35,992 nucleotides of DNA from Acidobacteriota bacterium (GCA_024640445.1 JAHEEZ010000003.1:1-35992), one strand, 5' to 3'. Positions 7,406-15,286 are shown, counted from the stretch's first letter. Notes: generated from the letters alone by a model not told the origin. Program-made: numbers and translations.

Positions 7406-7993
7406 ATGCTAGCTTTTATCTTTAACTTCCTGATCATTCTTGCTGAAGGTTCCGCCTCCGCAGAGAAAGGCGGCTGGCTTGATGCTTGGAACAGGAACGT
7501 GGATCCGTACATGAACTACCCGGGCTTTGAGGCCTGGCGGTTCCTCAACCTCATCATTTTCTTCGGTATTCTCGCCTACATTCTAAAGAGGCCGCTTAGC
7601 GAGGCATACAAGGCGAAACGCGAAGCGATCCGGGCTGATCTTATAAGGGCGGAAGAAGAGCGAAAGGCCGCGATCGTAAAGCTTGCTGAAGCTGAAGCAA
7701 GGCTCGCCGGGCTGGATGCGGAAAAAGCGCGTCTTGTAGAGCACGCCAAATCTGAAGCAGTGGCCGAAAAAGAGAGGATCGCAGAGGAGATCCTGAACGA
7801 CGTGCGAAGGCTTCGCGAACAGGCCGAGAACGAGATCGACCGCAAATCGCAGCAGGTCCGGGTCAGGCTTCGCAGGTATTCGGCGGAAGAAAGCATAAGG
7901 CTGGCTGAAGAGAAGATCAGGAGCGCGATGAACTCGGAAGTGGATTCAAAGCTCGTCAAAGCGAACATTCAGACGATCGGAGGTATGAAATAG
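7406..7993 (+). CDS. atpF: F-type ATP synthase subunit b
   Basis: A 195-residue peripheral stalk subunit. Residues 1-20 are hydrophobic and resemble a signal peptide (FIFNFLIILAEGSASA). A loop containing NRNVDPYMNYPGFEAW follows, then the membrane helix FLNLIIFFGILAYIL at about residues 46-60. The rest is a long Lys/Glu/Ala/Arg-rich coiled coil. The N-terminal extension before the membrane helix makes it longer than the classic 156-residue b of Escherichia coli. The gene ends with TAG at 7993 and the delta gene starts at the next base; its GGAGG lies inside the end of this gene, so the two are translationally coupled. Confidence 0.9.
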   Translation: MLAFIFNFLIILAEGSASAEKGGWLDAWNRNVDPYMNYPGFEAWRFLNLIIFFGILAYILKRPLSEAYKAKREAIRADLIRAEEERKAAIVKLAEAEARLAGLDAEKARLVEHAKSEAVAEKERIAEEILNDVRRLREQAENEIDRKSQQVRVRLRRYSAEESIRLAEEKIRSAMNSEVDSKLVKANIQTIGGMK

Positions 7994-8536
7994 ATGAGCG
8001 TCGAGACCATAGCACGCCGCTATTCCAGCGCCCTGGCCGATGTCGTGATGCAATCAGGCAATGTCGACACCGTAGCCGCCGAGTTGAAGGACTGGGAGTC
8101 GATGATCGTCGGGAACCAGAATCTTCACACAGCATTCAGCAACCCTGCTATTGCGCACATGGCGAAAGAGAGGCTCCTTGATCAGTTGATCGCGCGATCG
8201 AACCCTTCGAAAACAACCGCGAACTTCCTGAAGGTGCTCCTGCGAAACTCCAGGCTCACCGAGCTGCCTCAAATAAACGAAAGATTTACCGCCGTCATCG
8301 ACGAACGGCGCGGCGTGACATCCGCGAGCGTGACATCCGCGCGCGAACTCACCGAAGCGGAAAAGGCCGATCTGAAGGCCAATCTTCAGAAGATGACCGG
8401 AATGGAGGTCAATCTTCAGTTTGAAATTGATCAGAATGTTATTGGCGGGGCGGTAACGCGACTTGGGTCCACCGTTTACGACGGCTCCGTGAAAACTCAA
8501 TTGGAAATACTTAAGCAACAGATGATCGATTCGTAG
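7994..8536 (+). CDS. atpH: F-type ATP synthase subunit delta
   Basis: A 180-residue delta (OSCP) subunit connecting the top of the alpha3beta3 hexamer to the b stalk. The N-terminal helical domain begins ETIARRYSSALADV, matching the family's RYA-x-AL motif. The central segment NFLKVLLRNSRLTELPQI and the C-terminal FEIDQNVIGGAVTRLGSTVYDGSVKTQLEIL are the most conserved delta regions. The length matches the family. The ATG directly abuts the stop of the preceding b gene, with GGAGG 10 nt upstream. Alpha follows after 57 nt. Confidence 0.95.
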   Translation: MSVETIARRYSSALADVVMQSGNVDTVAAELKDWESMIVGNQNLHTAFSNPAIAHMAKERLLDQLIARSNPSKTTANFLKVLLRNSRLTELPQINERFTAVIDERRGVTSASVTSARELTEAEKADLKANLQKMTGMEVNLQFEIDQNVIGGAVTRLGSTVYDGSVKTQLEILKQQMIDS

Positions 8537-8593
8537 CCGCGAATGTCGGACCTTGACGGGTCCGGCCGGCGGGTGCGGACGGAATTTAAGAAT

Positions 8594-10186
8594 ATGGAAG
8601 CAATCAAGGCCAACGAGATAAACGAGATTATCCGGGCACAGATCGAGAATTTTGACGCGAGCATGACCGTTGACGAAGTAGGAACGGTCATCAAGATCGG
8701 CGACGGAATAGCCGAGATTTACGGACTTGAAAAGGTCATGGCCGGTGAGCTGCTGGAATTTGACCACGGTGTTCGCGGCCTGGCGCTCAACCTCGAAGAG
8801 GACAAGGTCGGAGCCGTTCTGTTCGGCGATTTCCAAAAGATCAAAGAGGGCGACGAAGCAAAACGCACTAAGAAGATCATGAGCGTTCCTGCCGGCGACG
8901 CACTTGTCGGCCGCGTTGTGGACGCGCTTGGAAATCCGATCGACGGCAAGGGCGAGATCGTCACTGACACTTACAATCCGGTTGAGCGCATCGCGCCGGG
9001 CATCATCGACAGACAGCCGGTTAAAGAACCGCTCCAGACGGGTCTCAAGGCGATCGACTCCATGGTTCCCATCGGCCGCGGTCAGCGTGAGCTGATCATC
9101 GGCGACCGCCAGACCGGTAAGACCGCAGTCGCGATCGACACGATCATCAACCAGAAAGGCAAGGACGTGATCTGTGTCTACGTCGCCATCGGACAAAAGC
9201 GCTCGACGGTCGCTCAGGTAGTTGAGAAGCTCAAGGAATTTGGCGCGATGGATTACACGATCGTCGTCGCCGCAACCGCTTCTGATCCCGCGGCCATGCA
9301 ATACCTGGCGCCGTATACCGGCGTCGCAATGGGCGAATACTTCCGCGATAACGGCCGCCACGCTTTGACGATCTACGACGATCTTTCGAAACAGGCTGCT
9401 GCGTATCGCGAGATCTCGCTTCTGCTCAGAAGGCCTCCGGGCCGCGAGGCCTATCCCGGCGACGTGTTCTATCTTCACTCAAGGCTTCTTGAAAGGGCTG
9501 CGAAGATGGCCGATGCGCGCGGCGGCGGATCGCTGACCTCGCTTCCGATCATCGAGACCCAGGCAGGCGACATCTCGGCATATATTCCGACTAACGTGAT
9601 TTCAATTACCGACGGACAGATCTTCCTTGAGGCCGACCTGTTCAACTCAGGTATTCGCCCCGCCATTAACGTTGGTAACTCGGTTTCCCGTGTAGGCGGC
9701 GCGGCGCAGGTCAAGGCGATGAAACAGGTCGCCGGAACGCTCAGGATCGACCTTGCACAGTACCGCGAACTGGCGGCGTTTGCTCAGTTCGGATCGGATC
9801 TCGACAAATCGACCCAGGCTCAGCTTGAACGCGGCAAGAGGCTGACCGAGATCCTCAAGCAGGGCCAGTACAGGCCGATGGAGGTCGAGAACCAGGTTCT
9901 TATCATATGGACGGCGACTAACGGCTTCGTCGATGACGTTGCGGTCGAAGACCTCGGCCAGTTCGAACGCGAGCTGTTCGAGTTCATGGAAAACTCCGCT
10001 CCCGCCGTTATGCAGACCCTGCGCGAAAAGAAGGCGGTTGATGACGATCTTAAGGCAAGCCTGAAAGAGGCGCTTGAAGATTTCAAGGCGACCCGATGGA
10101 GCAAGGCTGAGGCTGCTGAAGAGATAGCAGAGGCCGCAGAAGAAACCACGGAGGCCGAGACCGAGTCGGCATCGGCAAAGGCATAG
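8594..10186 (+). CDS. atpA: F-type ATP synthase subunit alpha
   Basis: A 530-residue non-catalytic nucleotide-binding subunit of F1. The N-terminal beta barrel contains VGTVIKIGDGIAEIYGLE. The Walker A motif GDRQTGKTAVAID (near residue 170), the LTIYDDLSKQA Walker B region and the RPAINVGNSVSRVGG signature are all intact. The start MEAIKANEINEII was chosen over an in-frame ATG at 8543 because alpha subunits begin this way and the extra 17 residues are not family-like. The last 25 or so residues form an Ala/Glu-rich tail (AEEIAEAAEETTEAETES) beyond the usual end near KATRWSK, a lineage-specific extension. The beta subunit gene is not adjacent. Confidence 0.97.
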   Translation: MEAIKANEINEIIRAQIENFDASMTVDEVGTVIKIGDGIAEIYGLEKVMAGELLEFDHGVRGLALNLEEDKVGAVLFGDFQKIKEGDEAKRTKKIMSVPAGDALVGRVVDALGNPIDGKGEIVTDTYNPVERIAPGIIDRQPVKEPLQTGLKAIDSMVPIGRGQRELIIGDRQTGKTAVAIDTIINQKGKDVICVYVAIGQKRSTVAQVVEKLKEFGAMDYTIVVAATASDPAAMQYLAPYTGVAMGEYFRDNGRHALTIYDDLSKQAAAYREISLLLRRPPGREAYPGDVFYLHSRLLERAAKMADARGGGSLTSLPIIETQAGDISAYIPTNVISITDGQIFLEADLFNSGIRPAINVGNSVSRVGGAAQVKAMKQVAGTLRIDLAQYRELAAFAQFGSDLDKSTQAQLERGKRLTEILKQGQYRPMEVENQVLIIWTATNGFVDDVAVEDLGQFERELFEFMENSAPAVMQTLREKKAVDDDLKASLKEALEDFKATRWSKAEAAEEIAEAAEETTEAETESASAKA

Positions 10187-10208
10187 TTCCGAAAGGTCCG
10201 AACGAAAA

Positions 10209-11078
10209 ATGGCAAGCTTACTGGACATGAGAAGACGGATCAAATCCGTCAAGAATACTCAGCAGATCACGAAAGCGATGAAGATGGTCGCGGCTGCGAA
10301 GCTGAAGCGAGCACAGGACCGTGTGACCGCGGCGAGACCTTATGCTGTGAAGATGAGCGAGGTGCTTGGCGGACTTAGCGCGAAGCTCGCGAACGACTTT
10401 ACGCATCCGCTACTGAATGAAAGGGGGGATTCAAAATACCTGATCGTTCTGGTCTCAGCCGACAAGGGTCTTTGCGGAGGTTTCAATGCGAACCTGATGA
10501 AAGCCGCGCAGAACTTCATCGCCGGGCATGAGGGCCGCGGAATATCGATGGTGCCGGTGGGCAGAAAGGCGAGGGATTTCTTCCGCCGCCGCCACATGAC
10601 CTTCGTAGAGGAGTACGTTGGCCTGACCGGCAGCGGGCAGGCGTCCGTTTCTGACGCCCGCGAGATCTCGGAGAAGATAATCAGCACGTTCGTCGAGGAC
10701 GAGTCTATCGACAAGGTGTTCCTCATTTTCACCGAGTTCAAGACCGTCATATCCCAGGACGTTCGCGTCGAACAGTTGCTTCCCATCCCGGATACCGCGG
10801 AAGAGAGCGGTGATGCCGCCGAGGCCGAGTACATCTACGAACAACCGCCAACTGAGATCTTCGGCAAGCTGCTTCCGAAGCAGGTAGAGACGCAGGTTTT
10901 CAGGGCGATGCTGGAGTCGGTAGCTTCCGAGCAGGGCGCTCGGATGACCGCTATGGACTCCGCGTCAAAGAACGCCGGCGAGTTGATCGACAGCCTGACA
11001 CTCAATATGAACCGCATCCGTCAGGCGGATATTACCCGTGAGATCATCGAGGTTGTCTCCGGCGCCGCGGCGCTCTAA
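10209..11078 (+). CDS. atpG: F-type ATP synthase subunit gamma
   Basis: A 289-residue central rotor shaft. The N-terminal coiled coil MRRRIKSVKNTQQITKAMKMV is diagnostic, and the C-terminal helix (MTAMDSASKNAGELIDSL...NRIRQADITREIIEVVSGAAAL) is the matching partner strand of the rotor. The Rossmann-like middle has VLVSADKGLCGGFNAN. An insert rich in Glu/Ala (DTAEESGDAAEAEYIYEQ, near 198-215) lies where other gammas vary. The length is normal. It is the last gene of the cluster, 22 nt after alpha, and is followed by a strong intrinsic terminator, so beta and epsilon must be transcribed from elsewhere. Confidence 0.96.
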   Translation: MASLLDMRRRIKSVKNTQQITKAMKMVAAAKLKRAQDRVTAARPYAVKMSEVLGGLSAKLANDFTHPLLNERGDSKYLIVLVSADKGLCGGFNANLMKAAQNFIAGHEGRGISMVPVGRKARDFFRRRHMTFVEEYVGLTGSGQASVSDAREISEKIISTFVEDESIDKVFLIFTEFKTVISQDVRVEQLLPIPDTAEESGDAAEAEYIYEQPPTEIFGKLLPKQVETQVFRAMLESVASEQGARMTAMDSASKNAGELIDSLTLNMNRIRQADITREIIEVVSGAAAL

Positions 11079-11140
11079 AGATAGTACTGAGAGGTGAGGA
11101 CTGAGAAGAATCAGACCCGCCCCTCGCAATCAAATTCCGA

Positions 11141-11174
11141 CCCCGCCCGGGCAATTCGTCCGGTGCGGGGTTTT
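11141..11174 (+). terminator. Intrinsic terminator of the ATP synthase operon
   Basis: CCCCGCCCGG and CCGGTGCGGGG form a 10-bp GC-rich stem with one bulged T and a 9-nt loop, followed by TTTT. It lies about 60 nt after the gamma stop. Confidence 0.85.
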
Positions 11175-11303
11175 CAATGCTAAAAAGAGCAATGTTCTCG
11201 CTGACTGAAGGATCCGTTCAATACTGGACCCCCGGATATCAAGTGCCATCATCGGCCGCTTTTCTTCAATGTCCTTGCCTGAGTTCGACGCAATGAAAAT
11301 TGT

Positions 11304-11332
11304 TTGAATTAGTCTTCGATTTCAGATATATT
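11304..11332 (+). promoter_or_regulatory. Promoter upstream of the small membrane protein gene
   Basis: TTGAAT (11304-11309), a 17-nt spacer and TATATT (11327-11332). The stretch 11079-11385 has no gene; it holds the ATP operon terminator, this promoter and the palindrome at 11348-11359. Confidence 0.5.
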
Positions 11333-11347
11333 CGGCTTGCCTTTTCT

Positions 11348-11359
11348 TTAAGTACTTAA
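11348..11359. promoter_or_regulatory. Perfect palindrome TTAAGTACTTAA
   Basis: A 12-bp perfect palindrome between the predicted transcription start and the ribosome binding site, in a typical operator position. The related half CTTAAGTAC occurs inside the HU promoter spacer near 34908-34916. Confidence 0.3.
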
Positions 11360-11385
11360 CTTTCAGGAAGATATTGGAGGAACAG

Positions 11386-11661
11386 ATGGAAATTCTCGGT
11401 TTTTTGGGTATCGGTTTGGGCGCCTTGCTATTCTTGATCGGCTGGATCTGGCTTATCGTTATCGGTTTCAAGGAAGGCGGACCTCTTTGGGGAATACTGA
11501 TCATCTTTTTCAGCTGGCTCGCCGGCATCATTTTCTGCTTTATGAAGAAGACCGGTTGGATACCGCTCGCCCTTATGCTGGTCGGTATTTTCTTTTACGC
11601 CGTGGGTGCTATACCCCTTATCATCAATATGATGGATTCGGCTGGCGGCGCTCCGTTCTAG
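11386..11661 (+). CDS. Small membrane protein, three predicted helices
   Basis: A 91-residue hydrophobic protein, family not recognised. Predicted membrane segments are roughly residues 2-24 (ILGFLGIGLGALLFLIGWIW), 32-50 (WGILIIFFSWLAGIIFCF) and 55-80 (IPLALMLVGIFFYAVGAIPLI). The short positive loop FMKKTGW suggests orientation. GGAGG lies 8 nt before the ATG at 11386, which decides the start over the upstream in-frame TTG. VanZ-like follows after 17 nt, possibly in the same transcript. The function is unknown. Confidence 0.75.
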   Translation: MEILGFLGIGLGALLFLIGWIWLIVIGFKEGGPLWGILIIFFSWLAGIIFCFMKKTGWIPLALMLVGIFFYAVGAIPLIINMMDSAGGAPF

Positions 11662-11678
11662 CTTCAGAACCATAGATT

Positions 11679-12128
11679 ATGGACAAGATCAGGCGTGAAC
11701 GATTAATTCGTTACACGCCTTTTGTTTTGTGGACCGCCGTCGTGCTCGGGTTTTCGACGAGTGGCGCGTCGATGTCCCGTACCTCGCGGATCATCAGGCC
11801 GATCCTGGAATTCCTGTTTCCGGGCGCGCCGGAGGCGACTCTCGTTTTCTACCATGGCCTTATAAGAAAGTCGGCGCACTTCTTCGAATATGCCCTGCTT
11901 TCCCTGCTCGCGATCAGGGCATTCACGGGCTCGTCCAGACATTTTCTCACTGACCATCCCTTTATATCAGCTGTTCTGGCGGCGGTCACTGTCGCCGCGA
12001 TCGACGAGTTCAACCAGTCGTTCGATCCTTCCCGAACCGGCCAATTTCGGGACGTGCTTTTGGATTTTTCGGGCGCGGCGGCGGCAGCGTTGGCCCTCGC
12101 GGTTTATAGGAGCTTTCGGAAAAATTGA
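11679..12128 (+). CDS. VanZ-like family membrane protein
   Basis: 149 residues with about four membrane helices. The family signatures are clear: RKSAHFFEYALLSLL (the K-x-x-H-F-x-E/x-Y motif) near residue 63 and AIDEFNQSFDPSRTGQFRD near 107, followed by a final helix with FSGAAAAALAL. VanZ itself gives low-level teicoplanin resistance in enterococci, but most members are uncharacterised envelope proteins, so resistance should not be assumed. The gene follows the small membrane protein by 17 nt. Its stop codon overlaps the -35 of the next promoter. Confidence 0.88.
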   Translation: MDKIRRERLIRYTPFVLWTAVVLGFSTSGASMSRTSRIIRPILEFLFPGAPEATLVFYHGLIRKSAHFFEYALLSLLAIRAFTGSSRHFLTDHPFISAVLAAVTVAAIDEFNQSFDPSRTGQFRDVLLDFSGAAAAALALAVYRSFRKN

Positions 12129-12154
12129 TAAACTAAAGGCCGTTCCCGTATAAT
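12125..12154 (+). promoter_or_regulatory. Promoter of the SPFH-zinc ribbon gene
   Basis: TTGATA (12125-12130), an 18-nt spacer and a perfect TATAAT (12149-12154). The leader would be about 100 nt and contains a small hairpin CCGGA...TCCGG. Confidence 0.6.
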
Positions 12155-12261
12155 TCGAAGATTGCGGCAATTTTCAGTTCGCGTTATCGATGACCGCACT
12201 GATCCCCCGCCGGAACTTTGTCCGGAACGGGACGTAGGATATTCAACAAGGAGATAAAAGA

Positions 12262-13428
12262 ATGGGAATTTGGGACAAGGTTAAAAGCGAAGCCTTAAAT
12301 CAGTTTATAGAGGTCATTGAGTGGCTCGATGATTCAAAGGACACCATCCTTTACCGGTTTCCGGTTGAAGGGCAGGAGATCAAGAACGGTGCGCAGTTGA
12401 TAGTAAGAGAATCACAGGCGGCGGTCTTCGTGTATGAAGGCCAGGCGGCAGATGTTTTCGGACCCGGCAAATACACTATCGATGGTGGAAACACCCCGAT
12501 CCTTTCAAAGCTCGGGGCCTGGAAGTACGGTTTCAACTCGCCTTTCAAATCAGAGGTCTATTTCGTCAACACCAAGCAGTTCACGGATATGAAGTGGGGA
12601 ACTTCCAATCCTATAATGCTGCGCGACGACGATTTCGGGATCGTCCGACTCCGTGCGTTTGGCGCGTACTCGATGCGAGTCGCGGATCCTTCGACCTTTA
12701 TTAAAGAAGTTGCGGGTACAAATTCACACTTTGAGACCGAAGATATTGATACTCAACTGAAACGCTCGATCGTAACCGAGTTCTCAGACGCGATAGGCGA
12801 GATGAAGATTCCCGCTCTTGACCTCGCTGCCCAATACAAGGAGATCGGCGAGGCGATCCGTGAGAAGATCAATGTCGATTTCAGTGGTTATGGGCTCGAA
12901 GTAACGAAGTTCTACGTTGAGAACGTCAGCCTTCCGAAAGAAGTGGAAGAAGCAATGGACAAGCGTGCCTCGATGGGCGCTCTCGGCGACGCTCAGAAAT
13001 ACGCGCAATTTCAGGCTGCCGACGCTATGCGGGACGCGGCACAGAACGAGGGCGGAGGGGCCGGTCTTGGAGCGGGGCTTGGAGCCGGTTTCGCGGTTGG
13101 AAATCAGATGGTCAACGCTTTCGGAGGAGCCCAGCAGGGAGGTCAGCAGCAAAGCGGCCAATCGGGGGCGGCGAGCGTCGCTTGTCCGAATTGCGGCAAA
13201 CCGAACCTGCAGGATGCGAAGTTCTGCGCCGAATGTGGCGGCAAGATGGAGATCGTGAGGGTCCCATGCGTAAAATGCGGAGCTCAATTGCGAGAAGGAG
13301 CGAAGTTCTGCTCAGAATGCGGATCGAGCCAGGAAAAAGAGAAATGCGCCAAATGCCAGGCCGAGCTCGCTGCGGGTACCAAGTTCTGCGCGGAGTGCGG
13401 GACCAAAACCGAAGATGCGGAAGGATAA
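12262..13428 (+). CDS. SPFH/band 7-like protein with C-terminal zinc ribbons (YdjI-like)
   Basis: A 388-residue protein. It opens with GIWDKVKSEALNQFIEVIEW, the start typical of the YdjI/'virion core protein' type SPFH family. Residues about 20-250 are the SPFH-like domain (QAAVFVYEGQAADVFGPGKYTI; AFGAYSMRVADPSTFIKEV). A Gly/Ala/Gln-rich linker follows (265-300), then three zinc ribbons built from paired CxxC motifs (CPNCGK/CAECGG, CVKCGA/CSECGS, CAKCQA/CAECGT). In Bacillus subtilis YdjI works with PspA-type proteins on membrane stress; a scaffold or recruitment role is inferred here, but no PspA homologue is adjacent. AAGGAG precedes the ATG by about 9 nt. It appears monocistronic between its promoter and a terminator. 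Confidence 0.85.
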   Translation: MGIWDKVKSEALNQFIEVIEWLDDSKDTILYRFPVEGQEIKNGAQLIVRESQAAVFVYEGQAADVFGPGKYTIDGGNTPILSKLGAWKYGFNSPFKSEVYFVNTKQFTDMKWGTSNPIMLRDDDFGIVRLRAFGAYSMRVADPSTFIKEVAGTNSHFETEDIDTQLKRSIVTEFSDAIGEMKIPALDLAAQYKEIGEAIREKINVDFSGYGLEVTKFYVENVSLPKEVEEAMDKRASMGALGDAQKYAQFQAADAMRDAAQNEGGGAGLGAGLGAGFAVGNQMVNAFGGAQQGGQQQSGQSGAASVACPNCGKPNLQDAKFCAECGGKMEIVRVPCVKCGAQLREGAKFCSECGSSQEKEKCAKCQAELAAGTKFCAECGTKTEDAEG

Positions 13429-13451
13429 TTTCCTTCAACGGCACTAAACCG

Positions 13452-13483
13452 AAAGGGCAGGAGTTGATCGCTTCTGCCCTTTT
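13452..13483 (+). terminator. Intrinsic terminator after the SPFH gene
   Basis: AAAGGGCAGGAG (13452-13463) pairs with CTTCTGCCCTTT (13471-13482), a 12-bp stem with one G-T pair, a 7-nt loop and a T run at its 3' side. Confidence 0.8.
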
Positions 13484-13550
13484 CTTCTGCTTGTCCGGAA
13501 GCGGTTTTCGGGCGACAATTAGCACAGTCTAGAAAAAGGAGTACTTATTA

Positions 13551-13742
13551 ATGGCTATCAGTCCAGAACTGTTAGAGATCCTTCGATGCCCGCAATGCAG
13601 GTCCGAGGTCCGGCTCACGGCAGACGAAACCGGACTCAAATGTACGAATGCGGAATGCCGGCTTGTCTATCCGGTCAGGGATGAGATACCAGTGATGATC
13701 GTGGAGGAGGCAAAGCAGGAGGCCGCGGAAGACGTTTCCTGA
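13551..13742 (+). CDS. Trm112-like zinc protein (UPF0434/YcaR family)
   Basis: A 63-residue protein of the Trm112p-like family. The start (ELLEILRCPQC), the CxxC pair C13/C16, the second pair C31/C36 and the ending RLVYPVRDEIPVMI are characteristic. It keeps all four cysteines, unlike the enterobacterial YcaR type, so it probably binds zinc. Eukaryotic Trm112 activates methyltransferases; the bacterial role is not settled. AAGGAG lies about 10 nt before the ATG. A glycosyltransferase starts 22 nt downstream. In many bacteria this family sits beside lipid A or cell-envelope genes, which fits that neighbour. Confidence 0.88.
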   Translation: MAISPELLEILRCPQCRSEVRLTADETGLKCTNAECRLVYPVRDEIPVMIVEEAKQEAAEDVS

Positions 13743-13763
13743 GGCGCCTTACCGACCGAACGA

Positions 13764-14840
13764 TTGAATAGACCACATCAAAGATTCGAATCGGGAAACA
13801 TTCCGGAGCTTGACGCTCATTCGCGAATTCTGGTCATCCGCCTCAGGTCGATCGGTGACACGGTACTGTGTACGCCGACGCTCAGGGCATTGCGAACTCA
13901 TTTGCCGGAAGCCAGGATCGATGTGCTTCTGGAGAACTGGGTGGCGCCGCTTCTTGATGGATACGACAAGGTCGATTCCGTTATAGCGATCCCGGATTCC
14001 GGTATCGGAAGGCTGCAGGCGGCAATTGCGCTCCGTAAAGCGCGGTACGACGCCGTCATCAACCTGCACGGGGGCACGACATCAACGTTTCTGGCCCGCG
14101 CGACCGGTGCCGCGGTGAGGGTCGGTTACGCGAACTACCAGTATTCGTTCCTATACAATGTGCTTCTCGACTCTTCATCGCGTTTTTGGAACTCAGAATC
14201 TACCCATTCCGCAGAACAACAGCTTGCGCTCGCCGGCAGTCTCGGGGTCCCGGTAGACTTCAGGCCGGAATCTCAACTCCCGATACTCGAAGCGGCAAAT
14301 AGACAGGTGATGTCGAGGCTCGTTGAGGCCGGCCTTTCCGGAAATGACGCTCCCATAGCCCTTATCCACCCTGCGGCCGCCACGTTCACGAAGCAATGGG
14401 ACGTTCAAAAGTTCGCGGCGCTTGCGGATCATCTTTCTCAAAGAGGGTTCTTTGTCGCCGCGGTAGGTTCGGCAAACGAAAATGCTCTGCTGGAAGAATT
14501 GAAATCCCTTTCCGACGCCAGGATAGCGACATTCGGAGGATTGCCCCTCCAGCAGATCACCGCGCTTGCCTCGATCTCGCGGCTCTTCGTTGGAAACGAT
14601 TCCGGTATCGCCCATATAGCGGCCGCAGTCGGGACTCCGCCCGTCGTGATATTCGGTTCATCCAATCGCGAACATTGGCGTCCTTGGACGAAAGGACCTT
14701 GCGAAATCGTATTTCGGGAATTCAGCTGCCAGCCATGTCCCGGATATGAGTGCCTCCGATTCGGCGACCCAAGGTGCATTCTTGAAGTCGATCTTGGAGA
14801 GGTTGTCGCGGCCGTTGACAGGCTGATCGATCGCACTTGA
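13764..14840 (+). CDS. Glycosyltransferase family 9 (heptosyltransferase-like)
   Basis: A 358-residue GT-B enzyme of the ADP-heptose:LPS heptosyltransferase (WaaC/WaaF/RfaQ) family, predicted to extend the lipopolysaccharide inner core at the cytoplasmic face. The N-terminal half begins RILVIRLRSIGDTVLCTPTLRALR, the classic family start. The C-terminal nucleotide-sugar half has ALIHPAAATFTKQWDVQKFAAL and FVGNDSGIAHIAAAVGTPPVVIFG. Near the end FSCQPCPGYECLRFGDPRC is a cysteine-rich region also common in the family. No ATG lies near the N-terminus; the TTG at 13764 is the best candidate but lacks a good ribosome binding site, so the first 20 or so residues are uncertain. The exact sugar is unknown. 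Confidence 0.88.
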   Translation: MNRPHQRFESGNIPELDAHSRILVIRLRSIGDTVLCTPTLRALRTHLPEARIDVLLENWVAPLLDGYDKVDSVIAIPDSGIGRLQAAIALRKARYDAVINLHGGTTSTFLARATGAAVRVGYANYQYSFLYNVLLDSSSRFWNSESTHSAEQQLALAGSLGVPVDFRPESQLPILEAANRQVMSRLVEAGLSGNDAPIALIHPAAATFTKQWDVQKFAALADHLSQRGFFVAAVGSANENALLEELKSLSDARIATFGGLPLQQITALASISRLFVGNDSGIAHIAAAVGTPPVVIFGSSNREHWRPWTKGPCEIVFREFSCQPCPGYECLRFGDPRCILEVDLGEVVAAVDRLIDRT

Positions 14841-14992
14841 AGCCCAAATCGACGGGGCGAGAATGGCGTCGCGGTCCGGACCTGTCGGGAAAAACATCTT
14901 GCCTTTTCGAGCAGATTCGGAGTACCATTAGACGTAAATCGGAACTTAAGAAGTAAGGTTTCAGGCAAAATCAGGTCTGACCGGCCCCCTGT

Positions 14993-15061
14993 GGTCCCGC
15001 AGAAGCGGGCATCGGCAGAATTCGCATACCAGCGTTTAGGGCCTTTCGGGACCAAAGGAGG
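14993..15061 (+). promoter_or_regulatory. Possible structured leader with two exclusive stems
   Basis: GGTCCCG (14993-14999) can pair with CGGGACC (15047-15053), directly before the AAAGGAGG ribosome binding site, or its CCCGC (14996-15000) can pair with GCGGG (15005-15009). The two stems share bases and exclude each other. It could control translation of the following small gene. No known riboswitch class is recognised. Confidence 0.3.
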
Positions 15062-15073
15062 AACGTAAGTCAT

Positions 15074-15265
15074 ATGTTATATGGACTTGGAGCTGTGATC
15101 AGTTTTGTTATCGCGGCGTTCTGTTTCTATTGGATCCGTACGACGGAGTCTAGTCCTCTGATGCTGGTCATCGGAATAGTATTTGGAATCTTGACCATTG
15201 TCTTCGGAGGCTTATTCCTCGCCGGCAGGATCAATAAGACAGAAGACATTCACGTCACAGAATAG
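15074..15265 (+). CDS. Small membrane protein, two predicted helices
   Basis: A 63-residue protein, family not recognised. Two hydrophobic segments (about residues 2-20, YGLGAVISFVIAAFCFYWI; and 28-50, PLMLVIGIVFGILTIVFGGLF) flank a short polar loop RTTESS, followed by a polar tail. AAAGGAGG lies 12 nt before the ATG, a strong if slightly distant ribosome binding site that supports a real gene. It stands alone after the glycosyltransferase with a 233-nt gap. The function is unknown. Confidence 0.65.
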   Translation: MLYGLGAVISFVIAAFCFYWIRTTESSPLMLVIGIVFGILTIVFGGLFLAGRINKTEDIHVTE

Positions 15266-15286
15266 TATCCGGCTGCGGAATCCGGC

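Noticed and set aside
8054..9478. 474-codon open frame on the minus strand across atpH and atpA
   Set aside because: Antisense to certain ATP synthase genes, with no ribosome binding site or recognisable domain.
11679..12128. Glycopeptide resistance gene call for the VanZ-like protein
   Set aside because: The VanZ family is broad, and no vanHAX or other resistance genes are near, so only the family name is supported.
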